Below, one piece after another: positions 41,594-50,127 of a stretch of 64,000 bases of DNA. A program made the position numbers and the translations under genes. The stretch comes from Comamonas sp. GB3 AK4-5 (GTDB lineage: Bacteria > Pseudomonadota > Gammaproteobacteria > Burkholderiales > Burkholderiaceae_C): positions 4,650,001 through 4,714,000 of the forward strand of contig NZ_CP166730.1 in the NCBI RefSeq assembly GCF_041320665.1, written 5' to 3'. The notes beneath the pieces were generated by a model. That model saw nothing but the letters and a program-made list of their open reading frames with translations, was not told the DNA's origin and searched no databases. Numbering within the stretch: the first letter of the stretch is position 1; each line of letters begins with the position of its first letter.

Positions 41594-42352
41594 TCACGTA
41601 AAATAGTGACACAGCCTTTGTCCCTGAACCTCATGCACCGAGACTGGGATACCGTAGAGCTGGCTCAACACCTCATCGCGCACCACGGCCTCGGGCGGGC
41701 CGGCATGGGCCATGCGGCCGGCCTGCATGGCCAGGATATGGTCGGCATAGCAGCTGGCAAAGTTGATGTCGTGCAGCACCACCACCACGGTCTTGCCACG
41801 CTCGTCCACCATGCGGCGCAGCAGCTTCATCATGGTCACAGCATGGGCCATGTCCAGGTTGTTCAGAGGCTCGTCCAGCAAGATGTAAGGCGTGTCCTGG
41901 CATAGCACCATGGCGATGTAGGCGCGCTGACGCTGGCCGCCGGAGAGCTCGTCCAGAAAGCGCCCTGCCAGCTCCTGCAGGTGCAGATATTCCAGCGCCT
42001 CGTCCACATGGCGCAGGTCTTCTTCCGTCATGCGGCCCTTGCTGTGCGGAAAGCGGCCAAAGCCCACCAGATCGCGCACCGTCAGGCGCAGCGTGCTCTG
42101 GTTTTCCTGGCGCAAAATGGCCATCACCCTGGCCAGCGCATCGCTGGCTGTGGTGGTCACATCCAGCCCGGCCACGCTGGCACTGCCGCTGGAAATCGGC
42201 ATCAACCGGCTCACCAGCGACAGCAGCGTGCTCTTACCCGCGCCATTGGGGCCGATGATGGCCGTGAACTTTTGCTCCGGAATCTGCACCGTCACGCCAT
42301 GCAACACCGTGGTGCTGCCGTGGCGCTTGACGATGTCACGCGTCTCAATCAT
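41594..42352 (-). CDS. siderophore ABC transporter ATP-binding protein
   Basis: 252 residues. Complete ABC motifs: IIGPNGAGKSTLLSLV (Walker A), DELSGGQRQRAYIAMVL (signature), YILLDEPLNNLD (Walker B) and VVVLHDINFA with the switch histidine. It belongs to the FepC/YclP-type ATPases that drive uptake of iron-siderophores. The ATG at 42352 overlaps the permease stop as ATGA. Its stop codon lies one base from the border of the IS3-family element, which evidently did not damage it. Confidence 0.9.
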   Translation of the reverse strand: MIETRDIVKRHGSTTVLHGVTVQIPEQKFTAIIGPNGAGKSTLLSLVSRLMPISSGSASVAGLDVTTTASDALARVMAILRQENQSTLRLTVRDLVGFGRFPHSKGRMTEEDLRHVDEALEYLHLQELAGRFLDELSGGQRQRAYIAMVLCQDTPYILLDEPLNNLDMAHAVTMMKLLRRMVDERGKTVVVVLHDINFASCYADHILAMQAGRMAHAGPPEAVVRDEVLSQLYGIPVSVHEVQGQRLCHYFT

Positions 42353-43362
42353 TGCTTTCCCTTGCGCATCAGCAGCCAGATAAAGACCAGGCCACCCACA
42401 AACTCCACCACCACCGACAGCGCCGAGTTGAAGCCCAGCACCCGCTCCAGCGCCACCTGACCGCCCAGCAGCAAGATGGCACCCCACAGCACCACGGCGG
42501 GCAGCACCCAGGCATGGCGGCGCGTGCCCATCCACTGGTAGGCCATATTCGCCACCAGCAGGCCAAAGAAGGTCACCGGCCCCACCAGCGCGGTCGATAT
42601 GGCCACCATGGTGCAGACCACCACCAGCAGCTGCAGCACCTGGCGGCGGTAGTTCAAACCCAGGTTGATGGCCGCCTCACGCCCCAGGGCCAGCACATCC
42701 AGCACATGGCGCTGTCGCCAGAAAAAAAGGCCGCCCAACAGCAGCAGAGCACCTGCTGGCAGCAGCAACGGTGTCTGTATGGTGTTGAAGTTGGCGAACA
42801 TGCGGTCCTGCAGCGTGGCGAACTCATTGGGGTCGATCATGCGCATGGCAAAGCTGGTCAGGCTGCGAAACAAAATGCCCGCCACCATGCCCACCAACAG
42901 CATCAGATGCAGGCTGCTGGCATGGCCGGCAAACAGCCAGCGCACCAGCAGCACGCTCAGGCCTGCCATGCAGACAATCTCCAGCCCGAACTTGGGCACC
43001 ATGCCCAGGGCCACCACGCCCACCGCTCCCAGCGTCAACACCAGCACGGCCTGCAGCAGCTGGTAAAGCGCATCCAGACCCATCACCGCTGGCGTGAGGA
43101 TGGTGTTGTGTGTCACGGTCTGGAACACCACGGTGGACATGCCCAGGGCCGCAGCCACCACCACCATGGCCACCAGCTTGGTGCCCCGATGCTGCAGCAC
43201 AAAGGCCCAGTCGGCCTCCACGCCCACGGTCATAAAGGCGGTAATCGCCAGCAGGGCCAGTAGCGCCAAAGCGCCCAGCCGCACACCCATGCGCTGCCAG
43301 CGGCCGGGCTGCATGCCCACGCGCTCGACGGCCACTGCAGCCCTCGCATTCACTGTCTGCAT
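42349..43362 (-). CDS. siderophore ABC transporter permease (FecCD type), second subunit
   Basis: 337 residues with nine to ten hydrophobic segments and FecCD-family features: GTKLVAMVVVAAALGMSTVV near the first helices and the late block GPVTFFGLLVANMAYQW, the counterpart of the GPIGFVGLIVPH loop in BtuC-type permeases. It pairs with the other permease (43366-44406) and overlaps the ATPase gene by 4 nt. Closest in layout to the YclO/VctG subunits. Confidence 0.88.
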   Translation of the reverse strand: MQTVNARAAVAVERVGMQPGRWQRMGVRLGALALLALLAITAFMTVGVEADWAFVLQHRGTKLVAMVVVAAALGMSTVVFQTVTHNTILTPAVMGLDALYQLLQAVLVLTLGAVGVVALGMVPKFGLEIVCMAGLSVLLVRWLFAGHASSLHLMLLVGMVAGILFRSLTSFAMRMIDPNEFATLQDRMFANFNTIQTPLLLPAGALLLLGGLFFWRQRHVLDVLALGREAAINLGLNYRRQVLQLLVVVCTMVAISTALVGPVTFFGLLVANMAYQWMGTRRHAWVLPAVVLWGAILLLGGQVALERVLGFNSALSVVVEFVGGLVFIWLLMRKGKQ

Positions 43363-43365
43363 GGC

Positions 43366-44406
43366 TCAGCCCTCACGCTTTCTTTGGCGCAGCAAAATGA
43401 CCAGGAACAACGCGCTGCCCACCACGCCCATCACCGTGCCCACGGGGATCTCATAGGGCGCAATCACCAGGCGCCCCACCAGATCGCAGGCCAGCGTCAG
43501 GCCGGCACCGGCCGCCGCCACCCACAGCACGCTGCGGCGCACGTTGTCGCCCACCAGCAGGCGCACCACATTCGGCACGATCAGGCCCACAAAGGGAATG
43601 CTGCCCACGGTGACCACAATGCAGGCCGTCACCACGGCCACCACGATCAGGCCCTGCCAGACCAAGGCCTTGTAGTTCAGACCCAGGTTGGTGGCAAAGG
43701 ATTCGCCCAGGCCGGCCACGGTAAAGCGGTCCGCCGCCAGGCAGGCCACCACGGTGACGGCCAGCGACAAATACAGCATTTCATAGCGGCCATCGACAAT
43801 GGCGGAAAAGTCACCATTCGACCAGGCACGCAGCGACTGGATCATGTCGTGCTGGTAGGCCAGGAACATGGTGCCGGCCTCGATCACCCCGGCCAGAATC
43901 AGGCCCACCAGGGGCACGATCCAGGCCGAACGCAGGCGTATGCGCGACAGCGCGCCAATGAACAACCCCGTGCCCGCCAGCGCAAACAGCGCCGCCACAC
44001 CCATCTTGGCCATCACCGGCCAATCCGGCGCCCACAGCATGCACACCAGCATGCCCAGCGTGGCCGACTCCACCGTGCCCACGGTGGAGGGCTCCACAAA
44101 ATGGTTGCGCGCCAGCATCTGCATCAGCAGCCCGGCCACGGCCATGGCCGAGCCCGCCAGCACCAGGGCCAGGGTGCGCGGCACGCGCGAATACATCAGC
44201 ACCTGGGCCATCACATCATCTTCGCTGTGGCTCCACAGCGTGTCCCAGCGCACATCGCTGACACCCACGGCCAAGCTGCCCACGGCCAAAGCGGTCAACA
44301 CGACCGCAGTGAGCATGAGCTGGACGCTGCCCTGCAGCCAGCGCTGCGGTGAACGCGCGCGGCTGCAGTGGACCGGGGAGACGGAAGGGTTACTGGCCGA
44401 AGGCAT
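43366..44406 (-). CDS. siderophore ABC transporter permease (FecCD type), first subunit
   Basis: 346 residues, nine to ten hydrophobic segments. It contains SRVPRTLALVLAGSAMAVAG, the usual FecCD motif after the first helix, and VGSIPFVGLIVPNVVRLLVG, the ATPase-contacting loop. The N-terminus from the ATG at 44406 overlaps the binding-protein gene by 17 nt; a later start is possible. The arrangement is binding protein, permease, permease, ATPase, typical of catecholate or xenosiderophore importers. Confidence 0.88.
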   Translation of the reverse strand: MPSASNPSVSPVHCSRARSPQRWLQGSVQLMLTAVVLTALAVGSLAVGVSDVRWDTLWSHSEDDVMAQVLMYSRVPRTLALVLAGSAMAVAGLLMQMLARNHFVEPSTVGTVESATLGMLVCMLWAPDWPVMAKMGVAALFALAGTGLFIGALSRIRLRSAWIVPLVGLILAGVIEAGTMFLAYQHDMIQSLRAWSNGDFSAIVDGRYEMLYLSLAVTVVACLAADRFTVAGLGESFATNLGLNYKALVWQGLIVVAVVTACIVVTVGSIPFVGLIVPNVVRLLVGDNVRRSVLWVAAAGAGLTLACDLVGRLVIAPYEIPVGTVMGVVGSALFLVILLRQRKREG

Positions 44407-45316
44407 CGGACAGCTGCTTCAGGTTCTCCCTGAGCGCGCCCGGGCCAGCGTTGGACAGCAAATACCAGTTGGCCGCGTTCAGATAGACGATGTGCTGGTT
44501 GCGCCAGGCCTTGGTGGCGTGCACCAGCTTGTTGTCCAGCAGCTTGCGTGCCGAAGCGCCTTCGCGGCCGATGGCGGCATCACGGTCCAGCACCAGCAAC
44601 CAATCGGGATTGGTCTTGAGCAGGTACTCAAAAGACACGGCCTGGCCATGCTTGGAGACCTCGATCTTGTCCTTGACCGGCTGCACACCAAACACCGCAT
44701 ACAGCATGTCAAAGCGCGATCCCGGGCCGTAGACGCTCATCTTGCCGCCATTGGTCATCAGCATCAGGGCGCTGCCCTGCTTTTGTGCCTTGGTCTTCAG
44801 TGCGGCGATTTCCGACGCGATGGTCTGGATCTGCTCCTCGCCCTTTTGCGGCATGCCGTAGATGGCGGAAATCGAGCGGATGTTGCGGTAGATCTGCGTC
44901 AGCTGGTCCCCGTCACCCACCGTCACATCCAGCACGGGCGCGAACTTGGAAAGCTCGGCAATCTTGGGCAGCGTGCGGTTGCCGGCAATGATGAGGTCGG
45001 GCTTGAGCGCCTTGAGTTTTTCGTAGTCAGGCTCGAACAGGCTGCCCACTTGCGGGTACTTGGCCTGGTCCTTGTACGCGGCCAGCAACGGCGGCAGTGC
45101 CTGGTTGGGCACGCCATGCACGGCGCCGCCCAGGCTCTGGATGATGTCCAGCGCGCCCAGGTCATACACCACCACGGTCTTGGGCTGCAGCGGCAGCGAC
45201 ACCTCACCCCGGTTGTCCTTCACCGTCACATTTGCGGCCTGCGCCGCCGACCACGACAGGCTCAACGCCAATCCCAAGCCCGCCAGCGTCTGGCGGCGTG
45301 TCCACAAACCTTGCAT
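44390..45316 (-). CDS. siderophore ABC transporter substrate-binding protein
   Basis: 308 residues from the ATG at 45316, chosen because AAAGGA lies in front and because a twin-arginine-like signal (TRRQTLAGLGLALSLSWSAAQA) follows at once. The mature part is a class III periplasmic binding protein of the CeuE/YclQ/VctP type (NRGEVSLPLQPKTVVVYDLG, then LKPDLIIAGNRT). Which siderophore it binds cannot be told. A Fur box lies about 55 bp upstream. No TonB-dependent receptor is in the window. Confidence 0.88.
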   Translation of the reverse strand: MQGLWTRRQTLAGLGLALSLSWSAAQAANVTVKDNRGEVSLPLQPKTVVVYDLGALDIIQSLGGAVHGVPNQALPPLLAAYKDQAKYPQVGSLFEPDYEKLKALKPDLIIAGNRTLPKIAELSKFAPVLDVTVGDGDQLTQIYRNIRSISAIYGMPQKGEEQIQTIASEIAALKTKAQKQGSALMLMTNGGKMSVYGPGSRFDMLYAVFGVQPVKDKIEVSKHGQAVSFEYLLKTNPDWLLVLDRDAAIGREGASARKLLDNKLVHATKAWRNQHIVYLNAANWYLLSNAGPGALRENLKQLSDAFGQ

Positions 45317-45369
45317 AGCTTCCATCCTTTGCATTGCACCGGGCCATGTAGCCCATTGAAACAATTTTA

Positions 45370-45384
45370 TGAGAATCATTCTCA
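45370..45384. promoter_or_regulatory. Fur box upstream of the siderophore importer
   Basis: TGAGAATCATTCTCA is a perfect 7-1-7 palindrome closely matching the core of the Fur consensus. It lies 54 bp before the binding-protein start, so the importer operon should be repressed when iron is sufficient. Confidence 0.85.
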
Positions 45385-45475
45385 GTAAAAGTTCAATACC
45401 AATGCAGGATGTGCGATATCCACGCCGCCCGCTGCCAAGCGTGCGTGTTAGCTCCCCAAGCCCAGGGCCGGCTTC

Positions 45476-46195
45476 TCAGTAGCCGTGCTGTTCGCGGAAA
45501 TGCTTGGCCGCGCTGAAATGGCCGTTGCCAATAAAAGGCACGGGTGGGCGCAGTGCAGACAGGGGCGAGGGGTGGTTGCTGGTCAGCACCAGATGGCCAC
45601 GGTCCTGGGGAATCAGCACGCGCTTGGACTGGGCATGGTTGCCCCAGAGCATGAAGACCGTGGGCCGGCCCTGCTCGGCCACCTGGCGAATGATGGCATC
45701 GGTCAGCAGCTCCCAGCCACGCTTGCTGTGGCTGGCGGCCTGGCCCTCTTCCACCGTCAAACAGGTGTTGAGCAGCAGCACACCGTTTTGCGCCCACTTC
45801 ACCAGGCTGCCACCCGGTTGCGGAAACGGCGGAAATGGCTGACCCAGATCGCGCTGGATTTCCTTGAATATGTTCTGCAGCGAGGGCGGCAGGCGCACGC
45901 CCGAGGCCACGGAAAACGCCAGCCCCTCGGCCTGGCCACGGCCGTGGTAGGGATCCTGGCCCAGGATGACCAGGCGCACATCTTCCGGCGCCGTCAGCTC
46001 CAACGCACGCAGCGGCTGGGGCGGAAAAATGGCAGCGCCCTCATCCAGGCGCTGCTGCAGATAGTCCAGCAATTGCTGGCCGGTGGGCGAGAAAAAAAAC
46101 GCATCCACCGCAGCCTGCCAGCCCGGTGCCACCGCCCAATCGCTGGGGTTGGCACTCATCAATTGCGTAGCAGCTGGTGCGCTTGTATCGGTCAT
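45476..46195 (-). CDS. ung: uracil-DNA glycosylase, family 1
   Basis: Ung (239 residues) removes uracil from DNA. The water-activating loop GQDPYHGRGQAEGLAFSV and the minor-groove loop HPSPLS, with the catalytic histidine, are both present, as is LLLNTCLTVEEGQAASH. The ATG at 46195 (MTDTSAP) is preferred over one four codons upstream. It is monocistronic; the 300 bp upstream hold the long hairpin after trpC. Confidence 0.95.
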   Translation of the reverse strand: MTDTSAPAATQLMSANPSDWAVAPGWQAAVDAFFFSPTGQQLLDYLQQRLDEGAAIFPPQPLRALELTAPEDVRLVILGQDPYHGRGQAEGLAFSVASGVRLPPSLQNIFKEIQRDLGQPFPPFPQPGGSLVKWAQNGVLLLNTCLTVEEGQAASHSKRGWELLTDAIIRQVAEQGRPTVFMLWGNHAQSKRVLIPQDRGHLVLTSNHPSPLSALRPPVPFIGNGHFSAAKHFREQHGY

Positions 46196-46226
46196 TTCAG
46201 GCCACATTCATACTCAAGAACAAGAA

Positions 46227-46272
46227 AGGCAAGCACAGACCGCTCACTTTTTTGGGAGCACTGTGCTTGCCT
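46227..46272 (-). terminator. hairpin after trpC, probable trp operon terminator
   Basis: AGGCAAGCACAG and its exact complement CTGTGCTTGCCT face each other over 22 nt, with an inner GCTC/GAGC stem. On the minus strand it is followed by TTCTTGTTCTTG. It is about 240 nt after trpC and just before ung. The remaining part of the gap, 46273-46509, shows nothing recognisable. Confidence 0.5.
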
Positions 46273-46509
46273 GCATCCTAGCGCGATCGCCGTGAACTGG
46301 CGAAGCAAGGCCGGGCTTTGGAATACCTGCCGGAGTGGGCCTGTGCAGCGTCACTGCAATCCAACCAGCCCCCACAACGGCCAGACGGCGCTTCAGGCGC
46401 GGCGCGGGCCCGCAGACAGTACGCCGGTACGGCAAGGGCGCGCAACAAAGCATGAAGCGCCGTATGGACGCCTTGCCACAGGGCAGCCACAAAGCCGCAA
46501 GGCTTTAAC

Positions 46510-47346
46510 TTACTTCTTGGGGTGAGCGAACAGGGCGGCCAGAGCTTCACCCGGTTCATCCGCACGCATGAATGCCTCGCCCACCAAGAAGGCGTTGATG
46601 CCCGCGTCGCGCATGGTCTTCACATCGTCCTTGGTCTGGATGCCAGACTCGGTCACCAGCAGGCGATCGGCCGGCACATTCTTTTGCAGCGCCAGTGTGG
46701 TCTGGATGTCGACCTCAAAGCTGCGCAGATTGCGGTTGTTGATGCCCACCAGCGGCGTCTTGAGCTTGAGCGCCCGCTCCAGCTCGGCGCCGTCATGCAC
46801 CTCCACCAGCACGGCCATATCCAGGCTGCGGGCGATCTGCTCCATCTCGGCCATCAGACCGTCTTCCAGGCAGGCGGCGATCAGTAGCACGCAGTCGGCC
46901 CCCATGGCGCGCGACTCATAGATTTGGTAGGGGTCGACCATGAAGTCCTTGCGCAGCACGGGCAGCAAGGTGCTGGCGCGGGCCTGCTTCAGAAAGTCGG
47001 GCTCGCCCTGAAAAAACTGGCGGTCGGTCAGCACCGACAGGCAGGCCGCCGTGGCATTGCCGTGGATCTTGGCCTTGGTGTTGCTATTGCCCACCATATA
47101 GCTTTGGGCGATGTCGGCCGGATCAAAATCCGCACGGATCACGCCTTTGCTGGGGCTGGCTTTTTTGATTTCGGCAATCACCGCGGCCTGGCCGTGGGCG
47201 ATCTTGGCGCGCATGGCGCCCACAAAGTCGCGCGTGCTGACGCGGCTTTCGGCGTCGCGGCGCATGGCTTCCAGCGGCATGCGCTGCTTGGCAGCGGCCA
47301 CTTCCTCGACCTTGACGTCGCAGATTTTTTTCAGAATGTCAGACAT
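46510..47346 (-). CDS. trpC: indole-3-glycerol-phosphate synthase
   Basis: TrpC (278 residues) closes the indole ring in tryptophan synthesis. Its TIM-barrel motifs are complete: [19 protein letters not shown] near residue 59, [34 protein letters not shown] and the phosphate-binding [11 protein letters not shown]. It is the monofunctional form, not fused to TrpF. It lies 45 nt after the small membrane-protein gene in the trp operon. Confidence 0.96.
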   Translation of the reverse strand: MSDILKKICDVKVEEVAAAKQRMPLEAMRRDAESRVSTRDFVGAMRAKIAHGQAAVIAEIKKASPSKGVIRADFDPADIAQSYMVGNSNTKAKIHGNATAACLSVLTDRQFFQGEPDFLKQARASTLLPVLRKDFMVDPYQIYESRAMGADCVLLIAACLEDGLMAEMEQIARSLDMAVLVEVHDGAELERALKLKTPLVGINNRNLRSFEVDIQTTLALQKNVPADRLLVTESGIQTKDDVKTMRDAGINAFLVGEAFMRADEPGEALAALFAHPKK

Positions 47347-47391
47347 GGAAAATTCTTTCTCGGTAGCCCAGCTGGCGCCCAGCCGGGGAAA

Positions 47392-48009
47392 TCAGGGGGG
47401 CACGGATGCCGCAGCAAGGGCCGCGCCCGAGCGACGTATGCCCAGGCGTGCAGCCATATGGTTCACCAGCGTATCGAGCGCATCCAGCTGCTGCACCGCG
47501 TGACCTTCATGCAGCACTGTACACAGGCGCAGCACCGGCCCACGGCGGACATGGCGTAATTCCACACGCCAGCCATAGCGCCTGCGGGGCCGGTCGGTGA
47601 AAGCCACACAGCCCACGCTCCAATCCTGAGCGTGCTCCAGCGTGCATTGCAGCGCCGGCTCCACACCCTGTGTAGACACCACCCGCTGCAACACCTCCAC
47701 GCAGCAACCACGCCCCTGGTCGGCACGCAAGCTGCCTTCTCCCAGCAGCAGGCTGCGACGTCGGCCCAGTCGGACATGCGCCACACAACCCACTCCGAGC
47801 ACGGCCGTCAGTACTGCCAACTCCATGGTGCCGGCCGACCCGGCAAAGGCCAGCCACAACAACACGGCCAAGGCCGGCACCAGCAGGCGCGGCAACGCCA
47901 TCCAGGCGGGCGGCGTCAGCTGCACATATTCCGGCAACTGCCAACGGGTGTCGCACTCCACCATCTGCTGCAACGATGCCAGTGCTTCGCGCAACGAAGG
48001 TGTACCCAT
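47392..48009 (-). CDS. uncharacterised membrane protein inside the trp operon
   Basis: 205 residues, no family recognised. Two adjacent hydrophobic segments (about 38-55 and 60-78) precede a soluble, arginine-rich C-terminal part with several beta-like stretches (RYGWRVELRHVRRGPVLRLC). Its ATG lies 4 nt after the trpD stop and its stop 45 nt before trpC, so it must be transcribed with the trp genes. Nothing in the sequence points to an enzyme. The frame shows normal codon use for this genome, and the location makes a chance open frame unlikely. Confidence 0.7.
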   Translation of the reverse strand: MGTPSLREALASLQQMVECDTRWQLPEYVQLTPPAWMALPRLLVPALAVLLWLAFAGSAGTMELAVLTAVLGVGCVAHVRLGRRRSLLLGEGSLRADQGRGCCVEVLQRVVSTQGVEPALQCTLEHAQDWSVGCVAFTDRPRRRYGWRVELRHVRRGPVLRLCTVLHEGHAVQQLDALDTLVNHMAARLGIRRSGAALAAASVPP

Positions 48010-48013
48010 ACGC

Positions 48014-49057
48014 TCAGGCAGTCAGCGCGCTGGTGTAAGCCGCCAGCTGCTGCAGCTTTTGCAGGGCGGCGCCGCTGTCCAGCGCCTGCTGGGCGCGCAG
48101 GAGGCCATCTTCAATGCTGCTGGCCACATTGGCCGCATAGAGCGCGGCGCCCGCATTCAGGCAGACGATGTCGCGCGCCGGGCCTTGCTCGCCCTGCAGC
48201 ACGCCCAGCAGCATGGCCTTGGATTCCTCGGGATTCTCCACCTTCAGCGCCCGGGTGCCAGCCATGCGCAGGCCAAAGTCCTCGGGGTGGACCTCGTATT
48301 CGCGCACCACGCCGTCTTTGAGCTCGCCCACCAGGGTGCCCGCGCCCAGGCTGATTTCGTCCAGACCGTCGCGGCCATAGACCACCAGCGCATGCTCGGC
48401 GCCCAGGCGCTGCAGGGCACGCACCTGGATGCCGACCAGGTCTTCGTGGAACACGCCCATGAGGATGTTGGGCGCCCCGGCCGGGTTGGTCAGCGGACCC
48501 AGGATGTTGAAGATGGTGCGCACGCCCAGCTCCTTGCGCACCGGGGCCACATTCTTCATGGCCGGGTGGTGGTTGGGCGCGAACATGAATCCTATGCCCA
48601 CATCGCGTATACAGTCGGCAATCTGGGCCGGCTGCAGCATGATGTTGATGCCCAGGGCTTCCATGGCGTCGGCGCTGCCGCTTTTGCTGCTGACGCTGCG
48701 CCCACCATGTTTGCTGACCTTGCCGCCGGCGGCCGCGATCACAAAGGTGGAGCAGGTGGAGATATTGAAGGTGTTGGCGCCGTCGCCGCCGGTGCCCACG
48801 ATGTCCACCAGGCCGCTCTTGTCGTGTACGACCACCTTGTTGGAGAACTCGCGCATCACCTCGGCGGCGGCGGCGATTTCGCCAATGGTTTCCTTCTTCA
48901 CACGCAGACCGGTGACGATGGCCGCCGTCATCACGGGCGAGAGCTCGCCGCGCATGATCATGCGCATCAGGTGCAGCATCTCGTCGTGAAAGATTTCGCG
49001 GTGCTCGATGGTGCGCTGCAGCGCTTCCTGGGGGGTGATGGTGTTGATGGTCGCCAT
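48014..49057 (-). CDS. trpD: anthranilate phosphoribosyltransferase
   Basis: TrpD (347 residues) joins anthranilate and phosphoribosyl pyrophosphate. The signature [19 protein letters not shown] near residue 86 binds the diphosphate, and [17 protein letters not shown] follows; [12 protein letters not shown] is the downstream conserved loop. It is separate from trpG and follows it after 150 bp in the operon. Confidence 0.96.
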   Translation of the reverse strand: MATINTITPQEALQRTIEHREIFHDEMLHLMRMIMRGELSPVMTAAIVTGLRVKKETIGEIAAAAEVMREFSNKVVVHDKSGLVDIVGTGGDGANTFNISTCSTFVIAAAGGKVSKHGGRSVSSKSGSADAMEALGINIMLQPAQIADCIRDVGIGFMFAPNHHPAMKNVAPVRKELGVRTIFNILGPLTNPAGAPNILMGVFHEDLVGIQVRALQRLGAEHALVVYGRDGLDEISLGAGTLVGELKDGVVREYEVHPEDFGLRMAGTRALKVENPEESKAMLLGVLQGEQGPARDIVCLNAGAALYAANVASSIEDGLLRAQQALDSGAALQKLQQLAAYTSALTA

Positions 49058-49207
49058 GGCCCAATTCCTTTGCTATTGCTTGTGAAGCTGCAGATGCGCT
49101 CTGCGCCTGGTGTTGCGTTTGTTTTTGCTTGAAAACCCAGGCAGCACGCGCACCAGCAGCTCTCTCAAAATGAAAAGGCCGGCTGTGGTGCAGCGCGGCC
49201 CGGGGTC

Positions 49208-49789
49208 TTAGTTTTGTTCGAGGAAGTTTTTCAGCATGGCGTGGCCATGCTCGGTGAGTATGCTTTCCGGGTGGAACTGCACGCCCTCCACGGCCAGCGT
49301 TTTGTGGCGCACGCCCTGAATCTCGCCGTCCTCGCTGGTGGCGGTGATGGCCAGGCAGTCCGGAATCGTCTGGCGGTCAATCACCAGCGAGTGGTAGCGG
49401 TTCACAGTGAACTGCGCAGGCAGGCCGGCAAACACGCCTTGCTGGTCGGTGGTGATGACGCTGGTCTTGCCATGCATTTGCTGCTGTGCGCGGATGATGT
49501 CGCCGCCAAAGGCCGCGCCAATGGCCTGGTGGCCCAGGCACACGCCCAGCAGCGGCAGCTTGCCGGCAAAGTGCTGGATGGCGGCCACCGAGATGCCGGC
49601 CTCGGCCGGCGAGCAAGGGCCGGGCGAGACCACGATGCGCTCAATGCCTTTTTCAGCCACCAGCGTAATCACGGCGTCCAGCGTGGTTTCGTCGTTGCGC
49701 ACCACGGTCACGTCAGCGCCCAGCTCGCCCAGGTACTGGACGATGTTGTAGGTAAAGCTGTCGTAGTTGTCGATCATCAAGAGCTTCAT
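49208..49789 (-). CDS. trpG: anthranilate synthase glutamine amidotransferase subunit
   Basis: TrpG (193 residues) releases ammonia from glutamine for TrpE. The class I amidotransferase triad is visible: [12 protein letters not shown] with the nucleophilic cysteine, and [11 protein letters not shown] with histidine and glutamate. The first residues [17 protein letters not shown] (here [17 protein letters not shown]) are standard. Its ATG overlaps the chorismate mutase stop as ATGA. Confidence 0.96.
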   Translation of the reverse strand: MKLLMIDNYDSFTYNIVQYLGELGADVTVVRNDETTLDAVITLVAEKGIERIVVSPGPCSPAEAGISVAAIQHFAGKLPLLGVCLGHQAIGAAFGGDIIRAQQQMHGKTSVITTDQQGVFAGLPAQFTVNRYHSLVIDRQTIPDCLAITATSEDGEIQGVRHKTLAVEGVQFHPESILTEHGHAMLKNFLEQN

Positions 49790-50127
49790 GCAGGCTCTCC
49801 TCTGGGCTTGAGGCCTTGGGCACGCAGACGCGCCAGCTCGTCATGCTCGTAGGCGATGTAGCACTCCATCATGGCGCGGTAGAGGCGCTCGATCAGGTCG
49901 GCATTGCCGCCCTGGGCTTCGGCCATGGGGCGCACGCGGTCGATGATGGTCTGGATGCGGGCTTCATCGCGCACCAGGCCTTCGTCGTTCTTCACCGTGG
50001 CGGCCTGGGTCATATAGCCGCTGCGCTCCACCAGCAGGGGCACCAGAATGTCGTCCAGCGCATTCACGCCGGCACGCACTTCGGTCATGGTGCTGCAGGT
50101 TTTCACTTTATCGATTGCGCGGGTCAT
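49786..50127 (-). CDS. AroQ-class chorismate mutase inside the trp operon
   Basis: 113 residues of the all-helical AroQ fold. [20 protein letters not shown] and the following helices ([28 protein letters not shown]) align with the monofunctional mutase/PchB group: an arginine in the first helix, a lysine after the loop and a C-terminal helix with [12 protein letters not shown]. It converts chorismate to prephenate, the branch that competes with TrpE for chorismate. The start ATG overlaps the trpE stop by one base (TAATG) and its stop overlaps trpG, so it is translationally coupled on both sides. A PchB-like lyase activity cannot be excluded. Confidence 0.85.
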   Translation of the reverse strand: MTRAIDKVKTCSTMTEVRAGVNALDDILVPLLVERSGYMTQAATVKNDEGLVRDEARIQTIIDRVRPMAEAQGGNADLIERLYRAMMECYIAYEHDELARLRAQGLKPRGEPA

